DNA of 64,000 bases from Mesostigma viride (lineage: Eukaryota > Streptophyta > Mesostigmatophyceae > Mesostigmatales > Mesostigmataceae), in the NCBI GenBank assembly GCA_009746045.1, contig RPFO01000106.1:52501-116500 (forward strand). Direction: 5' to 3'. Numbering within the stretch: position 1 is the stretch's first letter; each line of letters starts with the position of its first letter. The position numbers were made by a program, and so were the translations under genes. Below, in pieces: positions 1-12,700 of the stretch. The notes below the pieces were generated by a model, which worked only from the letters and a program-made list of their open reading frames with translations, was not told where the DNA came from and searched no databases.

Positions 1-700
1 GGTATGCTGTGAACATGTTGGCTGACCGCTCCCCTGCAGACAGTCTCGAACTGCTGCAAAGGTTCAAAGGTCACATCGTGTTCCAGAACGCTCAAGTATC
101 CCAGAAATAGCAAACTATAAGAACACACCCTTTGGGGTGGTCAAATAATCGGTGTTCGCATGGCCATCGGTCTCCTAGTCGCTCTAGAACAAGGCCAGCC
201 GCATTGGGTTGTCACAACAAGGCTTGGAGTTGCAGGTGCCAGGTTTACAGAACAGCATGCTCACTGTTGCCACACAGAGTGGCTGACGGGCGTGGAAGCA
301 GTCCTAGTGATCGAGTCGGATGCCAAAATGTCCAGGCTGGGTGCCAGATCCGGTAGAGAATAAAAATTTATCGCTCGATCACAGCCATGGGCCGCAGATA
401 CAAGCCGGCAGACGAGAGAGTGGGTGAGGGGCTTCCTTAACGTGGAGGCTGAGCTACATCGAATTTCCCAACTACCAGGCCAGCTGTTATCAGGCAGCAA
501 AATCTCGGGTCACGAAAATAGATGCAGATGTGCTGCAGAGGGAGATGGATGATGGTCGGGCCAGCCAGTCGTAGAAGCTGGCCATCTGGCGGTTAGCCGC
601 ATTCCTGTACAAGGCCGGCCATTACCATTCATTGATGCACTAAACTCGTGCTCCCGTTGGGGAGTCATGGAGTACCCGGCCCCTACCGTGGACTGGCACT
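1..700. other. Region without recognised gene
   Basis: I see no coding exon here on either strand. Positions 645-675 carry one copy of the hairpin seen at the 3' ends of retroelements elsewhere in the window (core CTCCCGTTGGGGAG), so the left part is probably retroelement debris. The 8-bp target duplication of the adjacent hAT-like element ends this stretch (CTGGCACT, 693-700). Confidence 0.4.
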
Positions 701-1310
701 CAAGGTTTCCTCAAGGTTTTTGCACTCGGCCGCGTGTGGCGTTTTCAACTTCCGGAACAACTGTTGACTCCGCCACCGTGCGGCTTTTAGCCAATTAAAC
801 TTGGGCCCGGCACGGCCACGTGTGGCGTGGCACCCAAGGGGCTTTTGTCCGACCCTCCTTGGTGCAGCAAAGTGATTCCCTGGCGCAGATACTTCAAGTA
901 GAACGGCGCGGCGCTAATATCATAGCGAGTGAGCGCAGTGCGGCCCTTGCTCGGTGCCCACATCGCACTGGAGAGTGGCCTTCAGCGCCACTGTCATGCG
1001 ACATGCGTACTTGTTGTTGCTGTTGTTGTTGTTGTTGTGTCCCACGCTGCACATGCGTACTTACTAGGGCGGTCTGTGGCGGAAGGGTGGCAGAGGAGTG
1101 TTCTGACACAGCCAATCGTGGCGTCAGCTGCAGGAGGGTCGACTAATATGCACGACCACTCTGTGGCAAACGGAAACGAGACAGTAGAACAGCACCGCCA
1201 AATTGTGGCATATGGACCCCCTTGCCACAGGGTGTGGCACCTCCACAAATAACCAAATTTGGTGCTACTCCGCCACAATTGGCGTCAAAACGCCACCAAT
1301 AAAAAACCTG
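701..1310. mobile_element. Non-autonomous hAT-like element, copy 1 (about 610 bp)
   Basis: The element is bounded by a perfect 8-bp direct repeat, CTGGCACT, at 693-700 and 1311-1318. It begins CAAGGTTT and ends AAAAAACCTG, imperfect terminal inverted repeats with the 5'-CA...TG-3' ends typical of hAT elements, which make 8-bp target duplications. The interior is packed with GTGGC/GCCAC motifs in both orientations, comparable to the subterminal transposase-binding repeats of hAT elements, and holds a short (GTT)n run at about 1011-1037. No transposase frame is present. The left and right parts are similar to the two ends of the larger element at 9115-14267, so this is a family. The superfamily call is an inference from ends and duplication length only. 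Confidence 0.7.
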
Positions 1311-1318
1311 CTGGCACT

Positions 1319-2959
1319 CCTGACACGATTGTCCTTCACAAGATCCCTGTGATGGTCCCCTTAGCCTATCCCGTAGCCTTCCCCTTGAACCTTCCCCTTG
1401 AGCCTTGACCTCAGCCTACCTCGACTCCACCGGGACGCCCGAATTTCGCAAGTGGCGCCTCGCAGGAGCTGACCATGCAGCGCGACCAGTGGCAACAGCC
1501 AAGCCAGCCACACATGTCGAGCATGATCAGCGCAGTCTCCGCAAAATTTCACGGTTTAAGAGCAAACAGACGGATGGCCTGGCAAGTTGTGAGCACGCGT
1601 GCAGCGTGGATGATGGGAGTCAGGGAGTGGGTAAAGGCAGACAGAGTTGCATGGAAGGTCGCGGGACAGGTGGTGGGCACCAAAGGGGTTGAGCATGAGA
1701 TAAAATGGAGAGAGGACGGAGATGCAGGAATTAGGGCAATGAAGCAGCCATGCTAGCACTAGAACTGAATAGGTGCTTTGTCGGGATCATGCAAGCACCT
1801 TCGTTGTGCGTGTCAACTGACCAAGGGGGCCACAGGGGAGGCCCAGGCTTCCCTGCCACAAATTCCTGGACACCAACTGTGGCAGACTGTCAGCACGCGA
1901 CTAGCCGGTTAACTCTTGCTAACAAACATCTAGCTGAATGCTGGTGCGCAACCTCACCATTCACGCTATCACTACTTTGAGCACATATAATAGTATCGGT
2001 TTTCTCTGAATATAGTTTAATTAACGCATGCGGGAAAGATAGGGCCGCTATGCCTTGGCCTGGATGTGGAAGGCTGTCTGCGACATGGGCTGACTAATTC
2101 GATCTGTACAAATTTCCTGTTCGGCCGAATTTCCCTTGGATGACCCGGTTGTTTGTAAGGGTCGGTGGCTATTAATTAGTGGTCTGAGAAAATTAATTGT
2201 AGATTTTATACGACTTGCTTGCAAAGATTCGTGTTTGGTTGCACCAGCTGAGGTTAGGTGGGGACCTGTAGGGTCGGCTGGTTGCTTAACGAATCTTTGG
2301 CTGATTTGGGTTCTTTAGTGAGTCGTGATTCATTATTGTATAGTGGATTCGGACCGGCCCAAGGGGTCGATGGGCGAGTTTTATGTTTGTCAGAGTTGGG
2401 AACCTTGTACAACTACCTGTACGGTTAACGCACTAGCCTGGGGGTGCGTGGCCACGTTGTTTGTAGTGGCCTTTTCAGCACTGTTCAGGCCGGCGTGTGA
2501 CGCATGCCGGTGTTACTTAATTTAGGATGATGTCAGCTTGTGTGTCGGCGGGCCATGCCTTAAGCAAGCTAGGCAGGCAATGATCCGCCATTGTTTCTTT
2601 CCCCTCCCTCCCACCCTGGAGGCGTATTGTATTCAATCAAATGCTGGTCTTCTTGGGAGCTCAGTGATCTTAATATATATTCATTGAGTGTGATAAATAC
2701 TACTATATATTCATTGAGAATGATAAATACTACTAAATACATAGTACCGCCCACCCAGTGAATATGTGATTGTGACTGTTATCGTGTCTGCCACTGGCAG
2801 TTCAATGGCAAATTCAGTTTAGTCATGGACTACTGCCTTGTCCCCTGCAGGATGCGGTCACTGCTATAGTCACTGTATAGTCACTGTAAAGTCACTGTAC
2901 ATGCACTATGTCTACAACTTGTACTATAGCATCGCCACAGTATGACGCCACCAACCCAC
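1319..2959. other. Probable distal part of glutamine synthetase intron 4; short tandem repeats
   Basis: No exon is recognised. It contains two tandem copies of a unit of about 37 bp ending in GATAAATACTACTA (about 2660-2738) and a short array of about 11-bp units ending TAGTCACTG (about 2860-2900). If the glutamine synthetase gene is intact, this stretch belongs to an intron that continues past the left edge of the window. Confidence 0.35.
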
Positions 2960-4724
2960 CCGTAAAGAACTCCTCCCGCGTGCCCTGCAGGATGTGGTAG
3001 TCCTCCACGTGCCAGCCGGCAGGCTTCAAATCGTGGTACCGCTTGGCCTGCGCAGCCACCCGCAAGCACGAGGCTACCCACGATATCAGCCGATGGCGGC
3101 TGTCAGAAAACATGAGTCCCCGTTGATAGCATTTCCGCATAAGGCCCACTTGCAGGGAGGGGATCTCATGACCCCCTGGCTGGCCGGCGACGGGCTGGGC
3201 CCCTGTGAGAGCAGCCGGCCAGCCTGCGCCGCGCTATATGTATACACTACAGTAGTATAAATATATGCCAATCTCACCTCCGTTATTTGTCATTCTCTAT
3301 GAATATATATCCCACAGAAGTATAAATATATACTTCTGCCAATATTGCTCAGATAGGGACGTGCCTGGGGCACGTTCCTGTTCCGGGGGCACGTTCCTGG
3401 GGATGGGCAATCACGGTGAGACGACCAGCCCACGCAGCACCAGATACCTCTAAATATGGCAGTCACAGCTTCTAGTGGCATCTTATATAGTGGCCAGACA
3501 CCTATATGGGACGAAGGAGCACCCTCACTGCCTCCATCCACAACAGTCACACGAGTAAGCTTACCTGTCCACAAAGAAAGAGCACGGATACTCATGGGAA
3601 CCGGGCACCTCCGTTCACAACCGTTGCATGGGAGACGTCGTCTAACTACTGTGGAAGACGAGACGTGACCACTGCTGCCATCTGCAACACTCACATAACC
3701 GTAGCTGTTGTTGGAAAGGGAGTCACTATCGCGGCCTCTATCATCAACAGTCACATCCGACGCGTGCACGTCGCTGGAAGCAATGACGTGGAAGCCAAGT
3801 AAGCGCTTGAATCCACACCACCCACATCCACATGCGTGCACTGATGGTATTCCCCGCCAGCTCTCGTTATACCATGCACTCCCCCAAGCCACATTCTACG
3901 ACACTCACATGGGTTGCCTGGAGCACTCCTTCCAGCCAACCTACTACTAGACTCGCCTCTCTGATATCCACCAAGCACGCGATTATGTGCGCGCTCGTAA
4001 GTGTCGCAGAAGAGGATGCACTCGTATTGCACACTCCCCCCCTACCCGCTCGCAATACGAGTATACTTCCCTCCCTCCCACCCCCTACCTTTTCTATCTA
4101 CTATCCACCACACTCCCACCCACATGCCAATAACTGTCGCGAAAAAGAAGGTGCTGCCTACTCCCCTACCTCCACTGTCCAGCATTCGCACCACTCACAT
4201 GCGCGCGGTTGCAGCTGTCGCAAACCAGCACGTACGAGTACTGCCTCTCCGGTAAAGAGACTTGACCGCAGCTGTTGGGCAGTATAGTTTGGGATGCCTT
4301 TGGATCAGGAGACCCCTATAGTTGCGAAATTGTGCAAGAGGTCCTGTGATCGAAACCGGTATCGTACCAAAAACTGTCAATGCACCTGTTCAAACCACTC
4401 ACATGCGCGCGCTCGTAGCTGTCGCGAAACAAAAAGTACTCCAGCTCGGTCGCGGTGAGCGCCGCAAGGCCGGCCTCTCGCGCAGCGTCCACCTGTGCAC
4501 GCAGGATGGTGCGCGGCGCGTGCGGGGCCAAGGTGTGCAGGGTCCCCTCGGCGGTGCCGCCCACGTGGACGTCGCACTGCACCATGGCGGTGCGGTCCAG
4601 CCTGCAGGCAGCGACAAAGAGGAATCTTTTATTAAAAGTATTGATGGATAAAAGTATTGATGATAGTGACATCAAAGCGATAATTGCCACTGTTACCGCC
4701 ACTGTTGTTTGTTATGGTGATGGT

Positions 4725-4756
<32 letters not shown>

Positions 4757-7700
4757 TGGTGGTGGTGGTGGTGGTGGTGGTGGTGGTGGTGGTGGTGGTG
4801 GTGGTGGTGGTGGTGGTGGTGGTGGTGGTGGTGGTGGTGGTGGTGGTGGTGGTGGTGGTGGTGGTGGTGGTGGTGGTGGTAGTGGTGGTAGTGGTGGTGG
4901 TGGTGGTGGTGGTGGTGGTGGTGGTGGTGGTGGTGGTGGTGGTGGTGGTGGTGGTGGTGGTGGTGGTGGTGGTGGTGGTGGTGGTGGTGGTGGTGGTGGT
5001 GGTGGTGGTGGTGGTAGTGGTGGTTTCTCCAGTCTCTGCAGCACTCGTCGCGAAAGGGCAACGCCTACCGCAGAGGGCACGAATGTGTTGGCAACTCCAC
5101 CATAGTGTTGCCTGGCCACTCCACAGCAGCGTCGCCTGGCCATCCAACAGTTAACCCTCTAGTCACTCTACGGAGGGGGCTCTGCTGAGACAGGGAATGA
5201 GCGCATCGAATTCGGCCCCATTCTATGAGAGGAATGCTGGTGGGTGGGGATTGCGTGCCAGGCTCCGATGGCACCTGTGCAACCCGCAAAAGGTACGTGG
5301 AGTAATCAGCCAGGGACTTACAAGTGAGCCGCCCGCCATGCAGCAGTTAATTGACGAACTTAAAGCGCTCGACTGCGCCCCGTGGGTACCAATAAATGAA
5401 CCTACAACCCCCATACACAACGAGAAGGAGAGAGGGCGCTCTCACTGCCTCAGGCGGGCAGGCCACGGAGGGCTCTGTCTGCATCATGGCATGCAGCGAT
5501 GCAACTTGATAATCGCAAGAACTAGCTCACGTGGCTTCATCGAGACTAGACCCTGTGATGGTGTCTTCATCGTCACGGAGCACCCTTGCGGATTTCAAGT
5601 GGAGTCCTGGGCTATAGTACCTCCTTGTACCCGGTCACTATCATATCCCCTATCGCCCCGCTCACCAGCTGGCACGTCGCAGCGTGCCGAGATCCGGCGT
5701 CAGCTCGAAGTCTCCGTAGCCCTTCTCCCAGCTGGCAAACTTGAAGCCCTGGACAGGTGTCATGTCCATGTCGGTGCAGAGCAGGTAGTTGCACGCGTGG
5801 CTGCCGCTCTGGTGCACACATTGGGGGCGATGCCGGAAAAAAAAAAAAATGCAAAGTTGAACAATGATAAATAAATATAAACGCTAAATGTTTTCGAAGT
5901 AGCGAATATGTTGTTTATGGAAGTAATAATGATGATGAACTTTAAGAGAAAAAGGGCGGGAGGGATAGTTGTGTGTGTGTGTGTGTGTGCGTGTGAGTGA
6001 GTGAGTGAGTGAGTGAGTGAGTGAGTGAGTGAGTGAGTGAGTGAGTGAGTGAGTGAGTGAGTGAGTGAGTGAGTGAGTGAGTGAGTGAGTGAGTGAGTGA
6101 GTGAGTGAGTGAGTGAGTGAGTGAGTGGGTGGGTGGGTGAGTGAGTGAGTGGGTGAGTGGGTGGGTGGGTGAGTGAGTGAGTGAGTGAGTGAGTGAGTGA
6201 GTGAGTGAGTGAGTGAGTGAGTGAGTGAGTGAGTGAGTGAGTGAGTGAGTGAGTGAGTGAGTGAGTGAGTGAGTGAGTGAGTGAGTGAGTGAGTGAGTGA
6301 GTGAGTGAGTGAGTGAGTGAGTGAGTGAGTGAGTGAGTGAGTGAGTGAGTGAGTGAGTGAGTGAGTGAGTGAGTGAGTGAGTGAGTGAGTGAGTGAGTGA
6401 GTGAGTGAGTGAGTGAGTGAGTGAGTGAGTGAGTGAGTGAGTGAGTGAGTGAGTGAGTGAGTGAGTGAGTGAGTGAGTGAGTGAGTGAGTGAGTGAGTGA
6501 GTGAGTGAGTGAGTGAGTGAGTGAGTGAGTGAGTGAGTGAGTGAGTGAGTGAGTGAGTGAGTGAGTGAGTGAGTGAGTGAGTGAGTGAGTGAGTGAGTGA
6601 GTGAGTGAGTGAGTGAGTGAGTGAGTGAGTGAGTGAGTGAGTGAGTGAGTGAGTGAGTGAGTGAGTGAGTGAGTGAGTGAGTGAGTGAGTGAGTGAGTGA
6701 GTGAGTGTACGTGTAGTGTGTGGGCTGAAGAATGATGAAAAGGAAGGAAGGAAGATAAGGAATGGAGGGCGGGTCTGAAGAGGAGGGATAATAGAGTTGA
6801 AGGCAAATGGGAACGGAGAGAGAATGGGTAACTGAGGATGATGGACTCAAGAGGAGGGAGGACGATGATGAGGGGAACACTGGAGCATAGAGAGGAGGAT
6901 GGTGAAAGAACGGAGGAGGGGCAGGGGTTCAGATGGACAAGGAAGGAGGAGATTTGAAGAGGAGGCCCACTGGGTTAGGTTGATTCGAGAAGGAGGAAGA
7001 GAGATGGCCCTGGGATTTTGTTGCAATGTGCTTCGCAACACAGTCATAGTGGATATTATTATAGATGGATAGCAGGACCTCTGGCATAAGTGTGGTAACA
7101 AGTAGCACACACTGACAGAAATGCGGAACTCCCATTTCCTGGTCTGGGAAAGCGGGGCATGCGGTTCCTTGCCGGGGGACTGGAATCGTGGCCACGATGC
7201 GAGAGGGTATTTTTCACGAGTACCGGTGGCCGTTGAACCCACAGGATGACCGTGTGGCCATGTTGCCCAAGGGCGTCAAGACTAGGGGCATTAGGAAAAC
7301 TATTCATGATTAAGATGAGACAGGATAGCTGCTGTGCTATTGTACAAACAGGCTTGACGACTACTACACACAAGAATTAAGCTCTCCAATGGTGGCAAAG
7401 TCTGGGCCAAATCCTGAATCCCAAAGCTGGTGGTACGCCCCCTTACCACCCAAGCCCTCAACTCCCAACTCCCAAAACGCAAAGCCAGTAGGTTTGGGTA
7501 TGCCGGGGGGTAATAGTAGGATGCAGCTGCCTGCATGAGGTGCCTTCGCTCTACTTGAAAGATGGTACCTGCCCAGTACATATGATACCAGGAAATGAAG
7601 GAATTCTGGGTCAACCTTGCAAGTTTGCAACCCTATCCATATTAAAAGAAGACATGAGCGTGCACCCGTAATTTCGGTCAATATACATGTATCATAATGG

Positions 7701-8199
7701 CGTGCACACACGACAATTCTAATACGCCGGCCTGCGCATGCGTCACCAGCCGACGTACATCAGCGGTGTGCTCCAAAAAGAAGTCAGCCGAGAACCTTTT
7801 GCCCATAAGTCGACCGTACATGTCCGTGAACGCCACGACCACCGTGTCGATTTCCCCAGATGCGGCGAATGCTTGCAATTGTTCGATGGTCAGCATGCCT
7901 GTAGCCCTGGAGGGTTGAGATGGGTGGCCTGTACTGTACTGTCTGTACATGCGATATGGCGTGCCCGCATGACCTCCCCATTTCATGGGTTCGACTTCAC
8001 ATCCTGATGACGAACTCAAGCTGCGTCTGTCATATAGAGAGACCGCCTCGGATACGCCTGCAATCGCAGCGACTTGACGAGGCCGGATTCTCGGATCCAG
8101 GGATGTCGATGTTCTCGACGAAGACGACGCTAAACACCGCAAAGCGCTCAGAGAGATGCTGCCCAGAAAGCGCCGAAGGCGACTACCACCATTGGACAT
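2960..8199 (-). CDS. Glutamine synthetase, bacterial GSI-like type (partial, four exons)
   Basis: Exons on the minus strand: 8199-7759, 5808-5666, 4601-4403, 3047-2960, all with GT-AG borders and joining in phase (147 codons, then 47 plus 2 nt, 1 nt plus 66 codons, 29 codons plus 1 nt). The joined product shows the N-terminal beta-grasp and early catalytic-domain motifs of glutamine synthetase (ATP-dependent ligation of ammonia to glutamate): EIDTVVVAFTDMYGRLMGKR, then SHACNYLLCTDMDM, FASWEKGYGDFELTPDLGTL, ATELEYFLFRDSYERAH and VEDYHILQGTREE. The pattern resembles bacterial GSI-like enzymes of the gamma-glutamyl ligase group more than eukaryotic GSII. About 100 residues precede the domain, rich in Ser and Arg, perhaps an organelle transit peptide; an optional extra intron (about 8061-7906) could remove part. 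Start chosen at 8199 because an AG acceptor-like site lies just upstream; 8220 is an alternative. The C-terminal third (rest of the ATP and glutamate sites) is not found in 1-2959. Confidence 0.8.
3480..4402 (-). repeat. Decayed copies of the exon 3 / 5' splice-site junction in glutamine synthetase intron 3
   Basis: Exon 3 ends at 4403 with codons for DSYERAH followed by the donor GTGAGT. The intron then holds several degenerate copies of this junction on the same strand: about 4242-4195 (TTTGCGACAGCTGC followed by CGCGCGCATGTGAGTGG), 4030-3985 (a copy that would still encode CDTYERAH), 3925-3882, 3785-3745 and 3725-3686 (the last ending TATGTGAGTGTTG). The best copies match over about 45 bases. 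Confidence 0.6.
4722..5031. repeat. (GGT)n trinucleotide array in glutamine synthetase intron 2
   Basis: About 310 bp of GGT/GGC/GTG repeats with rare AGT interruptions, inside intron 2 (5665-4602). On the RNA-sense strand it reads (ACC)n. The long Gly-, Val-, Thr-, His- or Pro-only frames across it are artefacts of the repeat. Confidence 0.95.
5971..6707. repeat. (GT)n then (GTGA)n microsatellite in glutamine synthetase intron 1
   Basis: A short GT run (5971-5990) is followed by over 700 bp of GTGA tetranucleotide with a GGGT-rich patch at about 6127-6173. It lies in intron 1 (7758-5809); the sense strand reads (TCAC)n. Few interruptions suggest recent expansion. Confidence 0.97.
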
Positions 8200-8220
8200 T
8201 ATGCCTGAAGTAAAGTACAA

Positions 8221-9114
8221 TTTAATATTCGAGGTTAGATCTGATCCAGCTCCAGTCCAATTCTTTCAGTTCTTATAAGACAAACCTTAATGCTGCGCGC
8301 AGCGTCGCGTCCATCAATTAGAGCATTCAGAATGTCATCATCCTTCAAAGAAAATCAGTAATTGCGCCTTTACGAGGACAAGGACACCAAAAAATACCCA
8401 CCCAAGCAGCAATCAAAAGGCGACTCCCGTGAAAAAAAATCCTGTCTTGTCAACATGTCGATGGAAGCATATTCCATCGAGGGAATTCGTGGGAAACTGC
8501 GAGGTAGTGCCGCGGGCCATGGAAGTCCTGTAGGTGGATTGGCTTCACTGTTCCTCGCCACGTGGCAGCTGCCACGTCACTTCGCGGTTTACTGGCGCGG
8601 CAGTCGGCAGTCGGCAGCCGGCAGCGGGAAGGGGGGGACGGAAAAGAGGTGAAAATTTTGCGGAGCGTTGTGTCTCTGTAGTCTCCCCCCCCCCCCCACA
8701 CGTTTAAGATTGGGGTCCGGCCGACCCAGGGCTGCGATCTTAAAGCTAAAATCAAATCCAGGGCTGATGATCTTAAAGTTGAGAGCTGTAGGCGATCTTA
8801 AACCTGATGCGGTATACCTGAGTACATATTCTATATGGCAGACCACTGACCAGCTATTTGTACCTACTACCAGTACCAGATCTTTTGCCCAAAACCAGCC
8901 CTGCGATCTTAAACCTGGGATTCCGAAATCCAGGGTCTCAAGATCTTAAACCTGGGAATCTTAAACATGTGTGGGGGGGTGTACTCGGCGGAACATCGTT
9001 TGCTACTACAGTAGGACGCAAGGTGTTGTACCAAGTACCAACGCGGGCGTATCCGATGATGCAACCGTACATCTCCCCGCTAAATATCTTTGTTTCTTGT
9101 ACGTTGGTGATGGC
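8221..9114. other. Upstream region of the glutamine synthetase gene; dispersed GATCTTAAA repeats
   Basis: No exon recognised. Between about 8735 and 8965 the motif GATCTTAAA recurs, several times followed by CCTGGG or CCAGGG, with intervening (C)n and (G)n runs. A 5' untranslated exon of the minus-strand gene could lie at the left edge, because an acceptor-like TTCAG precedes the chosen start codon. Confidence 0.35.
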
Positions 9115-9395
9115 CAGTGTTTTTTTTAAGGTTTTCGTTACTAGTGGCGCTAGGCCACTTGTGGCGTTTCGAACTATGAAAACTTCAGTTTACTCGGCCA
9201 ATGTGTGGCTTTAAGCCAATTAAAATTGGGCTTGGCACGGCCACGTGTGGCGGGCTGGCTTTTTGGTGCAGCAAATGACCCTACCGGCAGCGGGGTCAGC
9301 GCGGCGCGGCGCCGTACTGGCATTCCAAGTTCAAAGTAGTTCAGAATAGTATGTTTAATTATCTTAATTTCAAACTAGTAGAATTTAGTAGAATT

Positions 9396-9469
9396 ATTCA
9401 CGCCTTAAGTTAGGTTCACGCCTGAAGTTGGGTTGACCAAAAACCTCGAACCCAACTTAAGGCGTGAAT
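9396..9469. repeat. Inverted repeat forming a potential hairpin
   Basis: The left arm begins ATTCACGCCTTAAGTT (9396-9411), with a second partial copy CACGCCTGAAGTTGGGTT just after it. The right arm AACCCAACTTAAGGCGTGAA ends near 9469. The spacer is about 15 bases. It lies inside the hAT-like element, left of the LINE; origin unknown. Confidence 0.7.
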
Positions 9470-9753
9470 GCATTTACACAAGGCGGGCGAGCGTCTCCGT
9501 CTCAGGCATCGGCGCCGGGCGTAACTTACTTGGTAAATTAACAAAATGCACACAAGCTGCAGTCTGCACAGTGCACTCTGGTCTCTGGCAGCGGGCCACT
9601 TGCCACTTGGCACTTCAGTTGGCCGGGCTCTACGTACATGCACTATTTCCGGTGAAATGGGTGTTAGTTTATTTCCATATAACAGTTAAGGTGACCCAGG
9701 TATGCCAAAAATAGCCTGAAATGCCTAGTTTTGCCTAAATTGGGGTGCCCGCA

Positions 9754-12700
9754 TTAATAAGGCGCGCCCTGCGACCAAGGTAGCCATTGTACTGTAGATA
9801 TATCGTCATCCGGCCTACGTGTAAAGACCTGGTTCATGCCCATGAGTGCATGGAAGACTTCCAGGGGGCTGGGGGTGTCATTGTTAGGGCCCGGGTCCCA
9901 TACTTTGTGTTGTTCCGTCGCCAGGAGCCAGTAACGACCCATAGCCAGGTTCCAAGAGGAGATAAACCGGCGGACCACGGCACCTCTCGTGTACGCGGCA
10001 CGTAACGTGAATACGGTCTCGTTGCGAACTTGCCATATGGTGTGAAGCATCGTCGTGCGTAGCCATATCCATGCCATCTGGTTGGCTGTGAGGCTCGCGT
10101 CCCGTAATCCCGTGATGCCGAAAATAACCGTAGATAGTGTGACGGTGGTGGGGGGAGCTGTAATAGCCATCCACTTGGCCCATATACCCAGCAGCCATTG
10201 CCAAACCCCTGCGAGTTGGCAGTCCAGAAATCTGTGCTCAATTGTTTCATCTGGAAAGTTGCATAAGCACGCCGCCGCGTGGGAGTACCGGTGGTGCAAT
10301 TGGGAATTGACCCCGATGGCCCGATGCATAAGCAGGTGCTGGACGTCGGTGGCCCGTTTGTCAACCAATGGGTGATCAACTGCCAAGGTAATGTTCTTGA
10401 TCCAGGTGTAGCCCGGCCACTCGGGGTGCCAGCGCAGGCGACCCGGGTGCATCCTATGATTTTTATGTAGAAGTAGCCGGTATCCCCAGTCTGCCGTGTA
10501 CTCGAAAAGGCACTTCGTCATGGGGGTGCCGCCAGATGTGAGGACCCACCCAAATTCTAGCGGGTCTAGAGCAAGCGTGTCCAGTCGCCCCTTGCCAACA
10601 TGTAGCCATGTGGTGTCGCGTATCACTGTGGTGGGGTCCAAGGGTAACATGCACGCCTGTGACAGTGACCACGGGACCACTCGAATGCGGTGACATTGAA
10701 ATGCTGGAATGTAGGCGTACGATGTAATCAATTTGCCGAGAAGTCCTTGACCGTCGGGTGTCTCCTGGAGCAATTGTATGGTAACGCCCGTCGACGCGAC
10801 CGCAACGATGCAGCCCTTATGTATGGACGTGTCGCGATCCGGGTAATAGCTCACCCATTCCCCGACTTGTAGGGGTTTGCGTGGGGTTGTCATGAGGGTA
10901 TGCCATCCTGCGGGAATTGCTTGTAGAAGGTTGTCCCAAGCTGGTCGGCTGGGCATGTTTGCGATCCACGCACTGATTTCCGTGTATGTTAGGAGGCGAT
11001 ATCGGTCACCGTCAGCCGCGTATAAATCGATGATTCGCGTAACCGGCGGGTTGGCCGTCAAAAAGCCCTCATATGGGTTGCGGCCGCTTAAAACACCAAA
11101 CACATTATGCTCACTATCGCGCAGCAAATCATTGAAATATAATGGTTGGCGTGCCACCTCTTCCCGCGTGGTAGGGTGAGCAATTCTGTCCGGTTTTAGG
11201 TTCTTATAACCTTTCCACATACGTGCCCAGTACCATGATAAGCCTTTATACGAAGTGAGCGCACATGTAAGTATTGCTGCCCCCAAGTGCCATGATGTAC
11301 CATTGTTGTGGGTATAGGTTGTGGCGAAAGCTTCTTGTGCCAACATACAACCAGGGTGTGCGTTTACGCCTATGAAAGCGGTTAGGATCTGTTTGGTGTA
11401 CACTGACCATAAGCGCCACTCCATATTATGTAAGCCCAAGCCTCCTTGAACCCATGGCATATAGGACATGTCCCGATCGATCCATCCCGGCACCGTGTGT
11501 GTTATGATACCCTGCTGTTTCCAAACAAAATTGCTGCCGATTCGTTGGATGATCTTGGTGGTGTACTCGTTAGGTGGGTGACCTTGGCAGTAGTAGAGCA
11601 CTTTGGAGAATAACATTTGGTTGGTGATGAGGACCCTGCCCCGTAGGCTGAGACGGGGAACCGCTGCCCATCTTGATGCCGCTTGGAGCATGCCTGTGAG
11701 TTTGCCACTGTGTGTTGTGTTGTCATACAAAAAGGTGGGGTGTTCAGCAAGACGTCCATCCATAGTGCAACCGATAGGGCAGTTGTGTAATAGGTGGTGA
11801 CCGTCTGGCTGGACCCATGTCACAGGCAGATTAGGGAGTGATAAGCGGGGGGAGGATCCTCTCCCGATGTGCAGCCCCGTGGACTTTTGCACGTTACACC
11901 GCTGTTGAGAGGCCATAGAGTATGTCGTGATATTCTCCATGATAGCATGCACATCGGTAGTGGAGGTGCAGACATTAGTGGTGTCATCAACATAAGCAGT
12001 TTGGAACAAACCTCGCGGTTTACCTTGGATGGGGAAGCCCCTGATCCTGTTGTCGCGAGCGTGCAAAAAGAACAGCCCGGCATGCGCAAGAAGAAACAGG
12101 AGCGGGGACATGCAGTCGCCTTGTGGGAGTGACCTAGAGCTAGTGCCTGTGCGTGAGAAGTGCCCGTTTAGGAGTAGGGTCCATGAGAGCGATTTAATCA
12201 TACCGATGGTGACATGCGTGAAAGTGCCCCAAATCCGAAACCGCGCAATGTCTTCTCGAGGTAGTCCCAACACATGCGGTCAAAAGCTTTTTTGAAATCC
12301 CAGAATAGTATGATGCCGAGTATGTTGTGGCGCCACGCTTTTTCCACTATGTCCATAAGCATGGTAATGCTATCGTTTATGTGTAGGTTAGCGCGGAAGC
12401 CGACTTGTTCCGGACCGATTAGGTCGTCGAGTACTGTGTAAATGCGTAGTTGTAGTATTTTACTGATGATTTTGTACGCAACCGTGAGTAGTCGTATGGG
12501 ACGGTAGTTTTGCCATTGAGTTTTAGACCCCTTTTTAAATATGAGGATTAGTGCGGTTTCTGCCCAGTTGCCAGGGACGATACCTGTGCGCCATACTTCG
12601 AGGACGCATTTGTAAAAGCCGGCAGAAAGGTCGGGCCAAAACTTCCTCCAAAATTCTACAGGGATGCCGTCCACTCCGGGTGCACTACCGAGTTTGATTT

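Noticed and set aside
4455-5154. Gly-, Val-, Thr-, His- or Pro-only proteins
   Set aside because: All six frames of the (GGT)n array are open; this is intron 2 of the glutamine synthetase gene.
5760-6880. Long frames of THSL repeats on the minus strand
   Set aside because: They are translations of the (GTGA)n microsatellite inside an intron.
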